Source: Distichodus sexfasciatus
Lineage: Eukaryota; Chordata; Actinopteri; Characiformes; Distichodontidae
DNA: 64,000 bases
Direction of reading: 5' to 3'
Assembly: GCA_032718565.1 (NCBI GenBank)
Contig: JAVGVS010000814.1
Coordinates: 1 to 64,000, forward strand
Numbering within the stretch: position 1 is the first letter of the stretch; each line of letters begins with the position of its first letter. The notes beneath the pieces were generated by a model. It ran no database searches. It was not told where the DNA came from and was given only the letters and a program-made list of their open reading frames with translations. The position numbers and the translations under genes were made by a program. This document shows, one piece after another, positions 21,365 to 34,000 of this stretch.

Positions 21365-24185
21365 TCAAGGGTCGTGTCCACGGTAAAATTTGGACAGGAA
21401 GTCATGGGGTCGAGCCTCCTCTGTCTCGTGGAAGTAACGCATCACGTGGGTCTTCTGCTTCCACACGTGGATAGTTTCCTGCAGCTCCATCTTACCCTGA
21501 ACACAGCGGGAGGAAAAACACCATCAATCCCTGCTACTGCCAAAGTTGGGAACCACTTGCCCCTTTCCCACCGCTCTGGTGCAGGTACCAAACTGAGTAC
21601 CAGTTACCTCTTTACCACTACAGTGGTGCTGCAGTAGGCTAACCATCACCAGACCAGCAAAGATTTGGTATTGGTGGTGCAAAATTCGTTCCAAACAAAC
21701 AGCACCTAAACTTCTGTAAATGAAACATTACAAAACTGTTTGTTCTTTTCTTTTTTTCTTTTTCTTTTTTCTTTTTCTTTTCTTGTCAATAGCCTGACAG
21801 CAAGCCTCTTTTTTACAGATCACGTCACAACTTCATTGGGGAGGTAAATTGCAGAAATTTCATCACATCAGAGATTTTAGCAGCTGTTCTTATCCATATC
21901 GACTTCCACTCTCCTAATTTTGGGTCTCCCTGCAGCAACTTGGGGTTAATGGTCTTGTTCTGTAGACACAGTGTTGGTAGTGCTGGAGGTATGATTAGAA
22001 CCCATGATGTCCTGGTGTCCTTTCTAACCACTAGACCACAACCAGACCTGCCAAGTTCTGGTGCCGATTTACACATTTTTCCCCTGAATTATTGTTAGTG
22101 GAAAAACTTGGCACTGGGTCCAAACTCTGGAGATGTACTGGCACCAGTGTGGTGGAAAAGTAGAACATTACACACCATGTCACTCGAACGTGTATGAAAC
22201 CTGTATTGTTGGAGTGGTTGTTGGAAGTTTCTCACCTTGATGACCAGCATGTCGATGACTCTGGGGTCAGAGATGTGTTTGTTCTTGTCGAACATTTCTC
22301 TGACTTTCTCTCGGCCCTGTCGAGCCGAGATGTCCAGCTGGTACATGTGCACTGCAACAGCATAAAGAGACCATCACTGAATTTTAACTCACTTTACATG
22401 AGAATAACTACAGCAGATCCTAGTAACAAACAGTAAAGAATGTTGACTCACTATGCACAAAACACACACATTGTAAAGACTTGAGACTTAATATAAAGAG
22501 TAAATCTCCTTCTGTGCTGGCTCAAAAGATCTGCCTGCCCGTGTGCTTAAATGTATGGAAGACCAAAGCTGCCACAATTTGCCTTAAAGACACCTTGCTA
22601 GAGCGCTGTAAAAACCGCTGAAGACTCAACCTCCTGCTCCAGAATACATGTATATACTAGGGATGCAACGGTACTCGGTAAAATACCGGACCGTTCGGTA
22701 CGCGCTGCACGGTCCAGTACGCCCTTGTGTACCGCGGTATTTCAGTTTTGTACGTACTTTTGAAAATGGCGCTTAATGCTTACCAGGCTACTGTTACTTG
22801 GAGAGGTTTACAAAAAACATGAACAGGTTATTCCACTTTCCCAGGTAGTTGAGGATGAAGTCGAGTCATACAGGTTAGCAGACTCTATTAATGTAGATGC
22901 TGATTCTTTCATGTGGTGGAGGGCAAATGAGAGCAAGTTCCTCCATGCTGCAAAAGCTGCACAGCGTCACCTGTGTCCCAGGAACTTCTATTGCAAGTGA
23001 GAGAATTTTCTCCACTGCACGGGACATTGTAAGTGCAAGCCGCTCTCGCCTTGCAGCTGACAATTTTGACAGGCTTATCTTCTTACAGAAGAATCTTATA
23101 ATAGCAGAGGAATAAATACCTCATGCCCATAATGGCAATAATTAATAGTGCACTTAACATGGTGAATGTAGCCGATTTCTGAAAGTATGTTTACTCTGTC
23201 TACTGTGTTGTGTTTAGAGCACTTTAAGAGGCACTTTAACATTTTTTTAAGTGTTTTTGTTTACATTTTGTAAGTTTGAATTTTATACATGTATACATAA
23301 GAGGCAGTTTATTATTTGTTTTGTTGTGTTTAATAATTGTACCGAAACCGAACCGAAACCGTGGCCCAAATACCGAGGTACATACCGTACCGTTGGATAC
23401 CTGTACCGTCGGATACCTGTACCGTCGCACCCCTAGTATATACACATACACTACAGACGTTAATAGACTTCCTTTTTAACTTGATTCAATTTAATAGTTC
23501 TAAACTCTTGTATAGTCTATCACAGTTGAAGTTTGGACTTTGAACTTGGACTAAGAATGGACTCGGAATTTTGTATTATAGAGTAAATATTCTGATTTAT
23601 TAAGTTGAAAAAAGAGTCAAAATATCAATGTAGAGTCTGATTGTCTTGCACTCTCTATAAACGTCTATTTTCCTTATTTATAACGACATGTGTTTGTGTT
23701 ATATTCCATACTGCCATCAACCCACCATTTTACACTGTATGTACAGTCAATTTTTAATAGTACAAATCTTACAGGAACATTTTCTCTATTTTTTCTGTAT
23801 ATATTTCATTCTCATTCATTCATTTTAGCATACTGTAAGAATGTGTTAACTTCTAATTTCTACCTTTTGATTTGCACAATCTTATGATGGTTCAGGCTAC
23901 ATTTCACTAGATACGTCAATCATGAATCTTGAAACTCTGGCAATGAACTCCATTCTGAACTGAAGAGCCTCAATTACCTTGAGAATATGTGACTTACTGT
24001 ATGTCTTAAACCCTATAAATATTCCTAATTTTCCCATTCGTACATTGTTAGAGCCACATTTCTACATCTTATCTATTCATATTAATAGCTTGCATATGTT
24101 TAAAAAAACAGCGTAAAGTTATTGTACGTATCGATGTGATTGGTAATCAACTTTACAGACTCCGGTCCCTGTGACGCCAATTCTA

Positions 24186-24225
<40 letters not shown>

Positions 24226-24496
24226 GTTGTTGTTGTTGTTGTTGTTGTTGTTTTATTATTATTACAGGTTAAATTTGCAAGTTTCGAGGTCGACCTTGAG
24301 CGCGTCTTCTCGCCGCAGTGTTCGGGTTCGTGTTGAGGATCTGCTTGTAGTTCGTACCTGCGTTGGGAACCTCTCGGTACCAGGCCCGGTAGAGTTCCCG
24401 AACCCTGCGCTTAGCCTCGTCCAGGTCTCTGCTGAAGAGCGGTTTAACGACCCGAACCGCAGCACCGGCCGAGCGAGTCGCAGCTGCCGACGCCAT
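21365..24496 (-). CDS. ndufa6: NADH:ubiquinone oxidoreductase subunit A6 (LYR-motif, complex I)
   Basis: Three exons, 24358-24496, 22236-22351 and 21365-21496, join in frame to 128 aa, the usual vertebrate length. The protein has the LYR-type core (VKPLFSRDLDEAKRRVRELYRAWYREVPN, residues about 17-45). It then has VHMYQLDIS, GREKVREMF, ISDPRVIDMLVIKGKMELQET and the conserved C-terminus RPHDFLSKFYRGHDP. NDUFA6 is an accessory subunit on the matrix arm of complex I that binds the acyl-carrier protein NDUFAB1 through its LYR helix (family knowledge). An in-frame ATG lies 24 codons upstream, but the conserved protein starts at MASAAAT. Intron 2 contains a type B SINE, and intron 1 contains a hAT transposon remnant and a trinucleotide array. 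Confidence 0.96.
21872..22046 (-). mobile_element. tRNA-derived SINE, type B, in ndufa6 intron 2
   Basis: On -, TGGTCTAGTGGTTAGAAAGGAC and GGGTTCTAATCATACC mark the box A and box B regions. The 3' end GTCGATATGGATAAGAACAGC matches the family tail. Confidence 0.7.
22658..23435 (+). mobile_element. Internally deleted hAT transposon with exact 8-bp target duplication
   Basis: The ends TAGGGATGCAACGGTAC and GTACCGTCGCACCCCTA are 17-bp inverted repeats with two mismatches. Both are flanked by the same 8 bases, GTATATAC (22650-22657 and 23436-23443). Inside, about 350 bases encode the C-terminal hAT dimerisation region in two frames: FMWWRANESKFLHAAK, then, after a frameshift near 22970, VPGTSIASERIFSTARDIV and LAADNFDRLIFLQKNL. 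The zinc finger and catalytic core are missing, so it cannot move by itself. It lies in ndufa6 intron 1. Confidence 0.92.
24186..24266 (+). repeat. Compound trinucleotide microsatellite (TTA)n(TTG)n
   Basis: About thirteen TTA/ATT units run directly into about ten GTT units, followed by a few TTA units. It lies in ndufa6 intron 1, about 90 bases from the exon 1 donor. Confidence 0.9.
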
Positions 24497-24762
24497 GATG
24501 CTGCTACACGCAAAACACGGCAGCACGTCACATCCGGTATAAACCCGCACCACTTCCGCTGTCTCCACCGCCAGAGGGCGCCATACACGGCGACTGAGTT
24601 TACAAAGTTCTTTTATTTTTATTCTTACATACTAGCGTTTTTATCTAGGAATTCTGACTATCTTGTAATTCTGACATTTTAAGACAAGGTTTTGACTTGT
24701 TACCCGAGATAAACCCTTACCACTTCCGCTGTGTCTCCACCGCCAGAGGACGCCGAGATGTC
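24497..24762 (-). promoter_or_regulatory. ndufa6: ndufa6 promoter region with duplicated ETS/CTCF-like block
   Basis: CCACTTCCGCTGT followed by CTCCACCGCCAGAGG occurs at about 24550-24575 and again at about 24721-24747. On - this reads GCGGAAGTGG, a good ETS/GABP core; GABP (NRF-2) commonly drives nuclear genes for mitochondrial proteins. An inverted ATCCGG (24533-24538) is a further ETS-like site. CCGCCAGAGGGCGCC in the first copy also matches the core of the CTCF consensus. No TATA box is seen. The assignment rests on motif matching and position. Confidence 0.4.
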
Positions 24763-25420
24763 CCATTTAACCAGATATTACAATCGAGATTGTTTAAAAA
24801 CTTTTTTTTATCTCATAATTCTGTTATATTAAGATGAATGTCTACTGTTTTAATCTCAGGATGGTGACTTAAGTTCACTCAAGTTCATTCAGTCTTATTT
24901 AGTCTGAAATCTGTGATTACATTCTGACGCATTTTAGTCGATGAGTCTCTGAATGTCGGAGTATGGCATTGTCCTGTGTTGACATTCCGACTTCACCTAA
25001 AATTCTGACCTAAGTTGAAACTTATTATCTCATTTTGTCTTTAGTCGACATTCTGACTTGTATCTCAAAATTTAAGTCGAATTTAACTCTTTAAATCGAA
25101 ATACAGACTATTTATCTCAATTCTCATATCAAGTCAAAATCCTGATTTCCCTTCAGAATTCTGACGTCACAATTCTGGTTTATTATCTCTTAAGTCTGTT
25201 TTAAGCTGAAATACTTAAATTAATCTCTGAATTTTGAAATATTAATTCGAAATGCTGAATTCTGTCTTATTAAGTCAGACTGTAAATCTCACAAGTTTAA
25301 CTTCTGACATTAAATTCTGGCATATTAAGTCACATTTCTGACTTTTTCTTTTAGTTCTCTGATGCCAACAATATTCTGACTTATCAGACTAGACAACTAT
25401 TTAAACCCATATTTCCTTGA
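24763..25420. repeat. Degenerate ATTCTGACTTATTAAGTC-type repeats
   Basis: Words such as ATTCTGAC, TTAAGTCGAAAT and CTCATAATTCTG recur every 20-40 bases across about 650 bases. This gives a diffuse satellite-like texture between ndufa6 and triobp. No coding potential is seen. Confidence 0.5.
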
Positions 25421-26919
25421 AAGCAGGAGTTCAGCGCATGAATCCTCAGGCTTCACACACATCCGCACACATCACTTTGTGGAGAAGGACTTTGAGGTAT
25501 GTTCTTTAGCCAAATATATTTATTTACAGCAGCTATAAAAGCATGTAAATATAACACAGGACTCAATAATATATTTCAACAGTGAATAACATTAACAGAA
25601 TCATTACTGTGGTGTGAGTAGAGTTCTGAGTTACAAATTCAAGCTGGTGGAGGATAAAATATTTATTTCTTCGTTTCTACAGTTCTCTGGTCATATTGTT
25701 CTGGTCTTAAATTGAATATTCAGAGATCCAGTTCTGGTTCAGTCTCTTACATTTTCCTGCTAGAACATTTAGGCTAGAAAATAAAAAAAAGCATTCCACA
25801 TTTTATTGATAAAATGTCTTTATCATTGTACACAGGCTGTTTAACTTGAGTTAAATAGTAATACATCAGCATAAAGACTCCAGTTCAGGTTTATGAAAAA
25901 AAGAACAAAAACACAAATTGGCTCATTGAAGCAAGGCTGGGGATTGGTCGTTGTGGCACGCGTTGAGGCCCCGTTCATTCGGGGTCAGAGAGAGAAAGCT
26001 GTAAAGTGTTCTCACACACACTAACACAATGCACATGTAAACACTAACGAGGCCAGTTTTCATCATTGTTAACTGTGCTGGTGTAAAGGTAAACACAAAC
26101 AAACAGGCTTTTCCCAACTTCTCGTAAAAGTTCACGTTTTAATGTTCCAGTTCTCTCCCGTATTTTTCCTCTCCAGTTTTGATTGTCACATTAAGGCTTT
26201 AAGGTTATCTACGTTAAGGTACTAGTAAAAGGGTACTAGCTTGAGTGCAGAGAGATAAACTCCAACTACAGGCCTCAGCATCTCCACACACCTCTCTCAC
26301 TGTTAAGGCGACGACAGTAAGGCACAGGACACATACACACACGTGATTAAAGGTGCAGACAGACATAAGCGACCCAGTGTATCACGGCCATGCAGCTATC
26401 ACAGATCCCTGCTGCTGATTGGCCGATTAGACTGAAATGAAAGGCACATGATCATCCAGGCTCCTCCTCGCACAGAACTGAAACAGAATTTTCAAATAGT
26501 GTTATTTCTTAAGCATTGTATCTCACACCCGAAAATCAATTAGGCCCATCACACCAGCCCAGAACTGCTTGCACACCCAGGGCAGGGCAGTCAGACTAAA
26601 AGGTACAGCACTGAATGGAACAAAAGGAACCTGTTTCTGCTGGAGCACTGAATGGAACCTGGTGCAGGTACAGCACTAAAGGGTTCAGTTGGACCCCTCA
26701 ATGTAAATGGAACCTGGTTCAGCGCTATCACTGACTTAAATAAAAGTAACATTGTTTAGTTACAGCTCTGACTTGAACAGAAGGAACCTGGTTCAAGTGC
26801 AGCACTGTCTTGGTTCAGGTTCTGACTTGACTGGAGCCGGTTCTGGACTGGTGTTAAAGGCACTAGATGTGTTAGGTGTTGCAGTACCTGTGCATCAGCT
26901 GCATCAGCAGCAGCAGGGG
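25421..26919. other. Interval upstream of ndufa6 and 3' of triobp, probably part triobp 3' UTR
   Basis: No ORF of interest. On - there are AATAAA-type signals near 25803, so the 3' UTR of triobp may extend from 26919 down to about 25800. Loosely repeated TGAATGGAACCTGGTTCAGG-like words occur at about 26590-26850. Confidence 0.35.
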
Positions 26920-27082
26920 TCAGTGTTGTAGGCTGTTGCCGAGGCGCTGACCCTCTTGCAGGGCGGCCATGGCCAGTCTAAGGTGTTCACGTAGAGCCTG
27001 CACCTCCCTTTCACTGCGCTCCTTCATCACCCTCAACTCCTCACACACCTCCCTGTGGCGACTGGACACACTCTGCTTCTCC

Positions 27083-27115
<33 letters not shown>

Positions 27116-27968
27116 AGGGGTTTAAAATCTGTACAGAAAACACACAACATTTAATACAGAATGGTGGTGATGGTCTAGTGGTTAGGACAGTCGTCTCTGG
27201 ACCAAGAGGTTGTGGGTGTGAATCCTACCTGTAGCACTACCACCACCGGGCCCCTGAGCAGGACCCTTTACCCTGAGTTGCAGCAGAGAGACTGACCCTG
27301 ATATTAGGAGGTGGAGGTCACTCTGGATAAGAGCATCTGCTAAATGGTGTTATTGTGAATGTGACATTGATTGGGCCTCGTTTACTACCGTTGTTTAAAG
27401 TTTTTATTAAATTAGCTCATTAGAAAGTTTCTAGAAGATTCCAGGTGGGACTCGTGGCGCGTTCTTAAACTGCTCTGTTATTCACAACTTGGTTCCTATG
27501 ATGAGGAATAAACCGGTCCTCGTACAGGGTGTTTCTTAATTAGCTAAATTCTCTTCATTTCTCTCTGACTACGTCTACACTAATCTGGATAAATTTGAAA
27601 ACGGCGTTTTCGTCTAAAAACGCTCCGCGTCCACACTATCGTTTTCAATCGTTTCCGAAGAGTTCATCATCCACACTGAAACGACTAAAAACACTTACGT
27701 TCCTGTACTGCGCATGCGTGAAACGTAAGACGATCCGACCTGCGTCATTTCCGTCTGCCGTTTATTTACTTTCCGGCTCTTTGAGAGCATGTACAAACTG
27801 ATATTAATCTTTAATAGGGCTGTCAAAATTGAGAGCAAACAAAACAACTGCTGTACAATGCCGTCCGCCATCTTAGTTGAATTGGTCACATGACTGCATC
27901 ATATGACTAAAATGCGTCATCATTTTCGAAAGCCTCCGTGTTCACAGTCCACACTGCGACGTGAAAAT

Positions 27969-28005
<37 letters not shown>

Positions 28006-31000
28006 AAAAAGCTCAGTTTTCCTTGCCCAAAAACGCCGTCTCAGTGTGGACGGAAGACCAAAACGGAGAGAAAAAGATGCGTTTTCAAACGAAAAAGGTA
28101 TTAGTGTGGACATGGTCTTAGTTTCTCTTTTTACCTGTTTATCTCTGTGTCTCAGTTTATCTCCCTTTCTATCCATCTCTCTATTTCTGTCCTTTTCTCT
28201 TTATCTGTTTCTCCTCCTTTCTCTCCATCTCACTGTTTCTCTCCGTTTCTTTTCATCTCTTTCTGTTTCTCTCCATTTCTTTGTTTCTCTTCATTTTTCC
28301 ATTTCTGTCTTTCTCTATCTCTCTCCGTTTCTTTCTCCCTCTATTCTCTGTCTTGAGTATCAAGATCTTGGTAAAACTGTGTTGGTGAATCAGGTCCAGT
28401 GTTATTTTAAAACAGAAACATTTCAAAGAATGATGCGTATTTACACACACACACACACACACACACAGACAGACAGAGACCGTACCGTGGTGAGGAAGAG
28501 CAGTTCGTTGCGTAAGCAGGTGATCTCCTTGTGTAAGTAGTCCACCTCATGCTGCTTGACTCTCACCAACACCTGCTCAAATACGCACACACACACTCAC
28601 TGTTACTCCATCACCTGCTGCTGCTCATCACACTCATCACCATGGCGATAAGGTCTCCATGGTGATAATGATGATGGAGAGAGAGCGGATCTGACCTGCA
28701 GCTCGTGTGCTGGACGCTGCTGATCATCACTGGTCACCTGAGCCGAGTCCTGACCAATCACAACGCAGCTCACTCGCCCAATCTCCTCCGCTAGACGAGT
28801 CTGCAGCTCCTAAACACACACACAGGTAAAACTCTTTCTCTCACACTTTCTCCGTCGTCTTCTCTCTTTTTACTCCTCTTTCTCTACCTCTCATGAAGCT
28901 GCTCCATCTCTCTCTCTCTCTCTCTCACCTGGTTGTCCTTGCGCAGCTGCTCCATCTCTCTCTCCTTCATGCTCATCTCTCTCTCCGTCTCTCCGTTGTG
29001 CTGCTGCAGTCGGTTCAGCTCCAGACATTTTTGGGAGTAACGCTCAGACAGGCCTTCCAGCTCTCTCTTCAGGGCCTGCAGCTCCGCCCTGCACACACAC
29101 ACAGTCAGAGCAGGGTGTGTATGTACTATACAGCGATTTCTCTGCTACAGGTAGTGTGTGTGCACTCACAGTTCCTGCTCTCTGGCGGTGTGCGTGTTGG
29201 TCGTGTGTTGTGCCAGGGTTTTAGCTTTCTGCACCTCACGCTCCAGTTCCTCCTGATGTGCCTTCCTCAGAGCCTCCATAGCTGATACACACACACACAC
29301 GGTTAAACAGAGCGAGACGCAGCACATTAAGACAAGCCCAGCCCTGAGATCTTCAGCCCTGAGGAGTTTCACAATTACACTGTGTCTTACACAGAGTCTA
29401 ACCTGACTAGAGCTGTAACTAACGATGCAGGGTAATGGAATTACTGGCCGAAAGCGATATCCGATATTTTCATGCTTAACTCTGCCGATGCTGATACCAA
29501 TTCCGTCAGATGAGGGTCGAGCGCATAAAGGCAAGATATTTTGCTCCACAAAGTTCCACTGGATGCTCAGAATTCACAAAAATAGCTCCATAACTCTGAC
29601 ATTTCTAACACCGCGCCAAGTCAAGCGAGCATTTACGGTGTAGTGCGCAAACATTTTAAGAAAAATGGAACCTATTCTCCCCACTTCTTGCCCTATGTAG
29701 TGTACCAAGTCAAACAGGGAGTATGTGACACTCCACGTGCACTACCTAGTGTGTATAGCCCAGCTACTGTATTTCCTGAAATGCATACTACCACATAGAG
29801 TAGTATGAGAAGAGCGCCTTACCTACCATACTATTAAGCGTGGTAAGAACGTGGCTCGGGACACAGCCCATGTGTGAGCTCACATTCTCTAAGTCAGGCA
29901 AACACGCAGTTTAGCTAGTTACAAGACGTCGGGCGTGAAGGCAGAGCTGAACGTGTAAAAACGAGAGACTTTGCTCATGAACATTCCACTGCTTGCTCAG
30001 AATTTTGGCACAAAATAATGCCAAAATACATTTTATGACAGAAGGCACAGGACATATCAAATCTGACCTCGGACTTTGGACATGCCTGGTACAACCTCTA
30101 CTGTTCCGCCGTTCAATAAATCGCCATCAAATACCTGCTGGAAATATCGGGAACATCTAGGTAACCGTTCGATGTGAATGACTTCAAAAAAAAAAAAGAA
30201 ATTATCGGCCAACTCTGATGCGATTCCGATATCATCATGCATCCCTGGAAATAATGTCAAATAATCGTGATGCTGATATCGATCTGAGAAGATATCGCCC
30301 AGCTCTAGGTTGTCTGATCGATGCTGGATCGATGCTTTGGGCTCATTAATGGTTGAATCGATATATCGGTGTAGACCGATGTATCATTACACACTTATCT
30401 GCCATAGCACATACATGTGTGTGTACTGCATGCTGTGACTTGTAGATAATCTTGTTTTCACCCACACACACTTCTCTCTTTGAACTCTAAGCATGCTGCA
30501 GCTTGCACTGTGTCTTTTCGTAGTCAGTGTGTGTGTGTGCTCACCGCAGGCAGTGGCCTGCATCTCCTCCTGCAGCAGTCGGTCCCTCTCGCTCTGCAGC
30601 TGCGCCGTCTGCCGGCTGTGCAGTCGTTCCATCTCCTGCAGCGCCTGCTGATGCGCCTGCTCCATCTGCTGCAGACTGGCACCGCAGCAGCCCTGCCTCT
30701 CCCCACACACACCCCCACCGCACACACACACACACACACCACCCACACCCACACCTCCGTCACGCGCCAGCTGCTGCCTCAGAGACGCCACCTGCAGGAC
30801 ACACACACGCAGGGATAAAGTCGACTATCTACGTCTTAATAGTAAAAACGCAAACACACTCACGACTAGGGGTCGACCGATTATCTATTATTGGTGCCGA
30901 TATTGGTCTGTTTTAACGTAATGGTTCTGGTATTGGGATTATAAATCAATATGCTGATATAATTCTGGGCTTCACGTACCAAAAAATATATTCTTACATT

Positions 31001-34000
31001 TACATTTACAGTGAAGTCCCGCTGCAGGAATTTGGGATACTGCTGCTTGCTCAGGGACCCAGTGATAATAGTGCTGGAGGTAGGACTCGAACCCACAAGC
31101 TTTTGGTCCAAAGACGAGTTTCCTGACCAACAGACCAACACCACCCCAATATCTTAATTTGATTATTTAAGAAGTTAAGGCATTTAAGCAGGGGCAGTTG
31201 GTAGTGTAATGGTTAGGAAGTTGCCCTCGTGATCAGAGGTTCGTCAGTTCAAATCCCAGACCGCTAAAGGTACCACTGAGGTACTCATGAGCAAAGTACC
31301 GTACCCAAGCACTGCTCCCCAGAGGCTGCCTAAAAGCTTCACAGATGAGTCAAACGCAGAGGACACATTTGGTTGTGGGTTGTGCTGTGCTGTGTTCACA
31401 ATAACAAATAATCACTCACTTTCAAACAGTGTAATACACAACAAGAGATATGAACAATAATAATAATAATAATAATAATATAATAATAATAATAATAATG
31501 ATAATAATAATAATAATAATAATAATAAAAGAAACATAAATACTATACATTGCTGGTTATTAATTGGCAGTTTCCCAATCTGCTTAACTTGAGAACCATG
31601 GGGGGACCACTCACCCTCAACAAGTTTATTTTCTCTTTTTATTGTTCTTCATTTCTGTCTTTATTTCCTTCTGTTTCCTTTCTTTCCTTCTTCATCTCTC
31701 TATTCTTTCCTTCTCTCTTTTTTGTTCTCTCTCCGTGTCTCTCGCTCTTTATCCCTCCCCTTTTTTCTCCCTTTTCTCCCTCTATATCTGCCCATTTTGC
31801 TTTCTCTCTTTGTTTCTCTCTACTTGTCTCTGTTTCTCTGTCTTTTTCTTTGTCTTGTTTCCTTTCCCCTAAAATTTGTTGCTAAAATCTTTTCTTATGA
31901 AAGTTTCCATGTCATATCCACTGCTGACTTGTTCACAAGCTGGTTGTTGTAATGATGAATCCCTCGTCCGTGTAATTGAACGTGGACAACATGAAGTGAG
32001 TTAAGTGATAATTAAGTGTTAAGTGATGAATAGAACTGGAGAAACCCAGTAATAAAGTTTTGCACAAACTCTCATGAAATAAAAAGTGTGTTAAGTGAAG
32101 TGAGTGATTATTTGTCAGTGTGAACACACCACAGCACAGCACACAGTGCACCACAACCAAATGTGACCTCTGCATTTGACCCATCCGAGAAGGAGCAGTG
32201 CTCCGTTCACGTTCAGCTTGGTGCTGGATGATGATGTTATATTCTGAATTTTACAGCAAACATGTTCAAACATTGGTTATCACTCGCCTCGATTAATACC
32301 AGCATTAAAGATATCATATCGCTCGACCCCTGGATGCAAACACATGCAAACACACAGCACAGCACTCGTACTGCACACTCATAAGAGAGCCGGCGGTCAG
32401 TTAGAGTCCAGCACGTCTGCCCACACCCTTATGAATGGGTTAAAGGGATAGTTACAGATATTTACACTGGTGCTGGGAAGGTTTTTAACAAATGAGCAGG
32501 TTCGGCCCAAACGTCTGCAGCTTGTTATGGATGTTACAGGCAATGATGAATTATAAAATGAAGCTTCACATGACTTAACCAGATCTTAACATGGGATTCT
32601 TCATTTCACCACCACACAACAAGGGTTTAAAGCTGAATCACTGAGATTAATATGAGAAACTGGAATAAACTCCCAGCCCTGGTTCACACACATTTTTTTA
32701 AGGTTACTCAAGACATGTCTGATGAGCCAACGAGCTGTTTAAAACAAACAGAAACGCACAGAGGGTTCCTTCATGGTTCCTGGACCTCGTTCATAAACGG
32801 TTCTTAAGAAGAGAACTGTATCTATAGCCAACTCACTCTGTGTTCATGAAGATTCTGATATTACCAATGTTTTCTTATTTGACATTTATCTTTAGCTTAG
32901 AACACAATCTACAAACACTGAGGAGCATTCTCTCTTAGAGAACAGCTATTGTAATGTGTGTTTGTGGAAGAAATCAGGTTTGTTGGGTTTTCTACAATTT
33001 TACAGTTATTATAAAATTCTATAGCCACAAAATTCTACAGTAAAATTTTAAATATTAGCTAAAACTTTAGTTATAAACTTCTACAATTGTTATTATAGTT
33101 ATATAAATGGTTTCTAAAATTCTACAGTCGTGATAAAATTCTAGAATTAATAAAATAGTTGTGAAAATGTTTTCTAAAGGTTTACTCTTATAAAATTCTA
33201 TAGCTATAAAATTCTACAGTAAAATTCTAAATTCTAGCTAAAACTTTAGCTATAAAATTTTACACTTGTTACATAATTCTACAATTGTTATTATAGTTAT
33301 ATAACTGGTTTCTAAAATTCTAGTCATAATGAAATTCTACAATTAATAAAATAGTTGTGAAAATGTTTTTCTAAAGGTCTACAGTTATAAAATTTTACAT
33401 TTACTATAATAGTGTAACAAAAATTCAGTTCATAAATTCTATAGGTGTATAATATTACTTTCTAAAATTTTACAAACTTGTGAACAATGTAAAGAACTAG
33501 TCATGAATCTGACACAGACTTTTCTTAAGAACAAATTCAGTAATATTTATAAATGAGGTCCAGTGATTTTTGCAAATGTCAGTCTGAGACGGTACAGAAC
33601 TTGATATAATTTTTGTTGAAATATGATAAAAATTTTGTCATGTTCACATTGTTTAGATATTAGATTTATACCAGTGTTCTCTGATTGAAAACGTCTCGGT
33701 CATCAGACATGTCTCATAAAAATGTGGTTTAAAGTTCTTTATGTTGAACCATCCCTTTAACAGCAACTCGTTAACACACGCACGCTGAATGATGATTAAT
33801 TTGCAGGTTTTTATCAAATTTTTGCAAATTGAGAATCATCTGCACGCTCTACCTCCCTCTGAAGCGCCTGATTGGCCAGCGGGCCGGACCGCGCCCCCAT
33901 CGGGGGGAGTGACCTCATCTCCTTCAGCGGCAGACGCTCAAACTCCGCCCACTTGCGCTCGATGTCCTCCTCCAGCCGCTTACGCTCCGCCCCCACTCCA

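Larger units (their letters stand above)
30868..32335. mobile_element. Element with TAGGGGTCGACCGAT ends carrying other repeats
   Basis: The left end CTAGGGGTCGACCGATTATC and right end ATATCGCTCGACCCCTGG are inverted repeats. Between them lie two SINEs, an (ATA)n array, a pyrimidine tract and a SINE tail. If the ends belong together, this is an old miniature element later enlarged by insertions. No clear target duplication was found. Confidence 0.45.

Noticed and set aside
24262..24588. Upstream in-frame start for ndufa6 (METAEV...)
   Set aside because: The extra 24 residues are Cys-rich and not mitochondrial-like. The conserved NDUFA6 protein begins at the downstream Met and gives the normal 128-aa length.
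24140..24682. Plus-strand ORF of 180 codons starting with a leucine run
   Set aside because: The leucines come from the (TTA)n(TTG)n array, and the remainder is antisense to ndufa6 exon 1.
27161..27250. Possible tRNA genes at the SINE heads (also 31191, 19950, 21872, 30996)
   Set aside because: Box A and box B are present, but the sequences do not form a complete cloverleaf and run into shared SINE bodies and tails.
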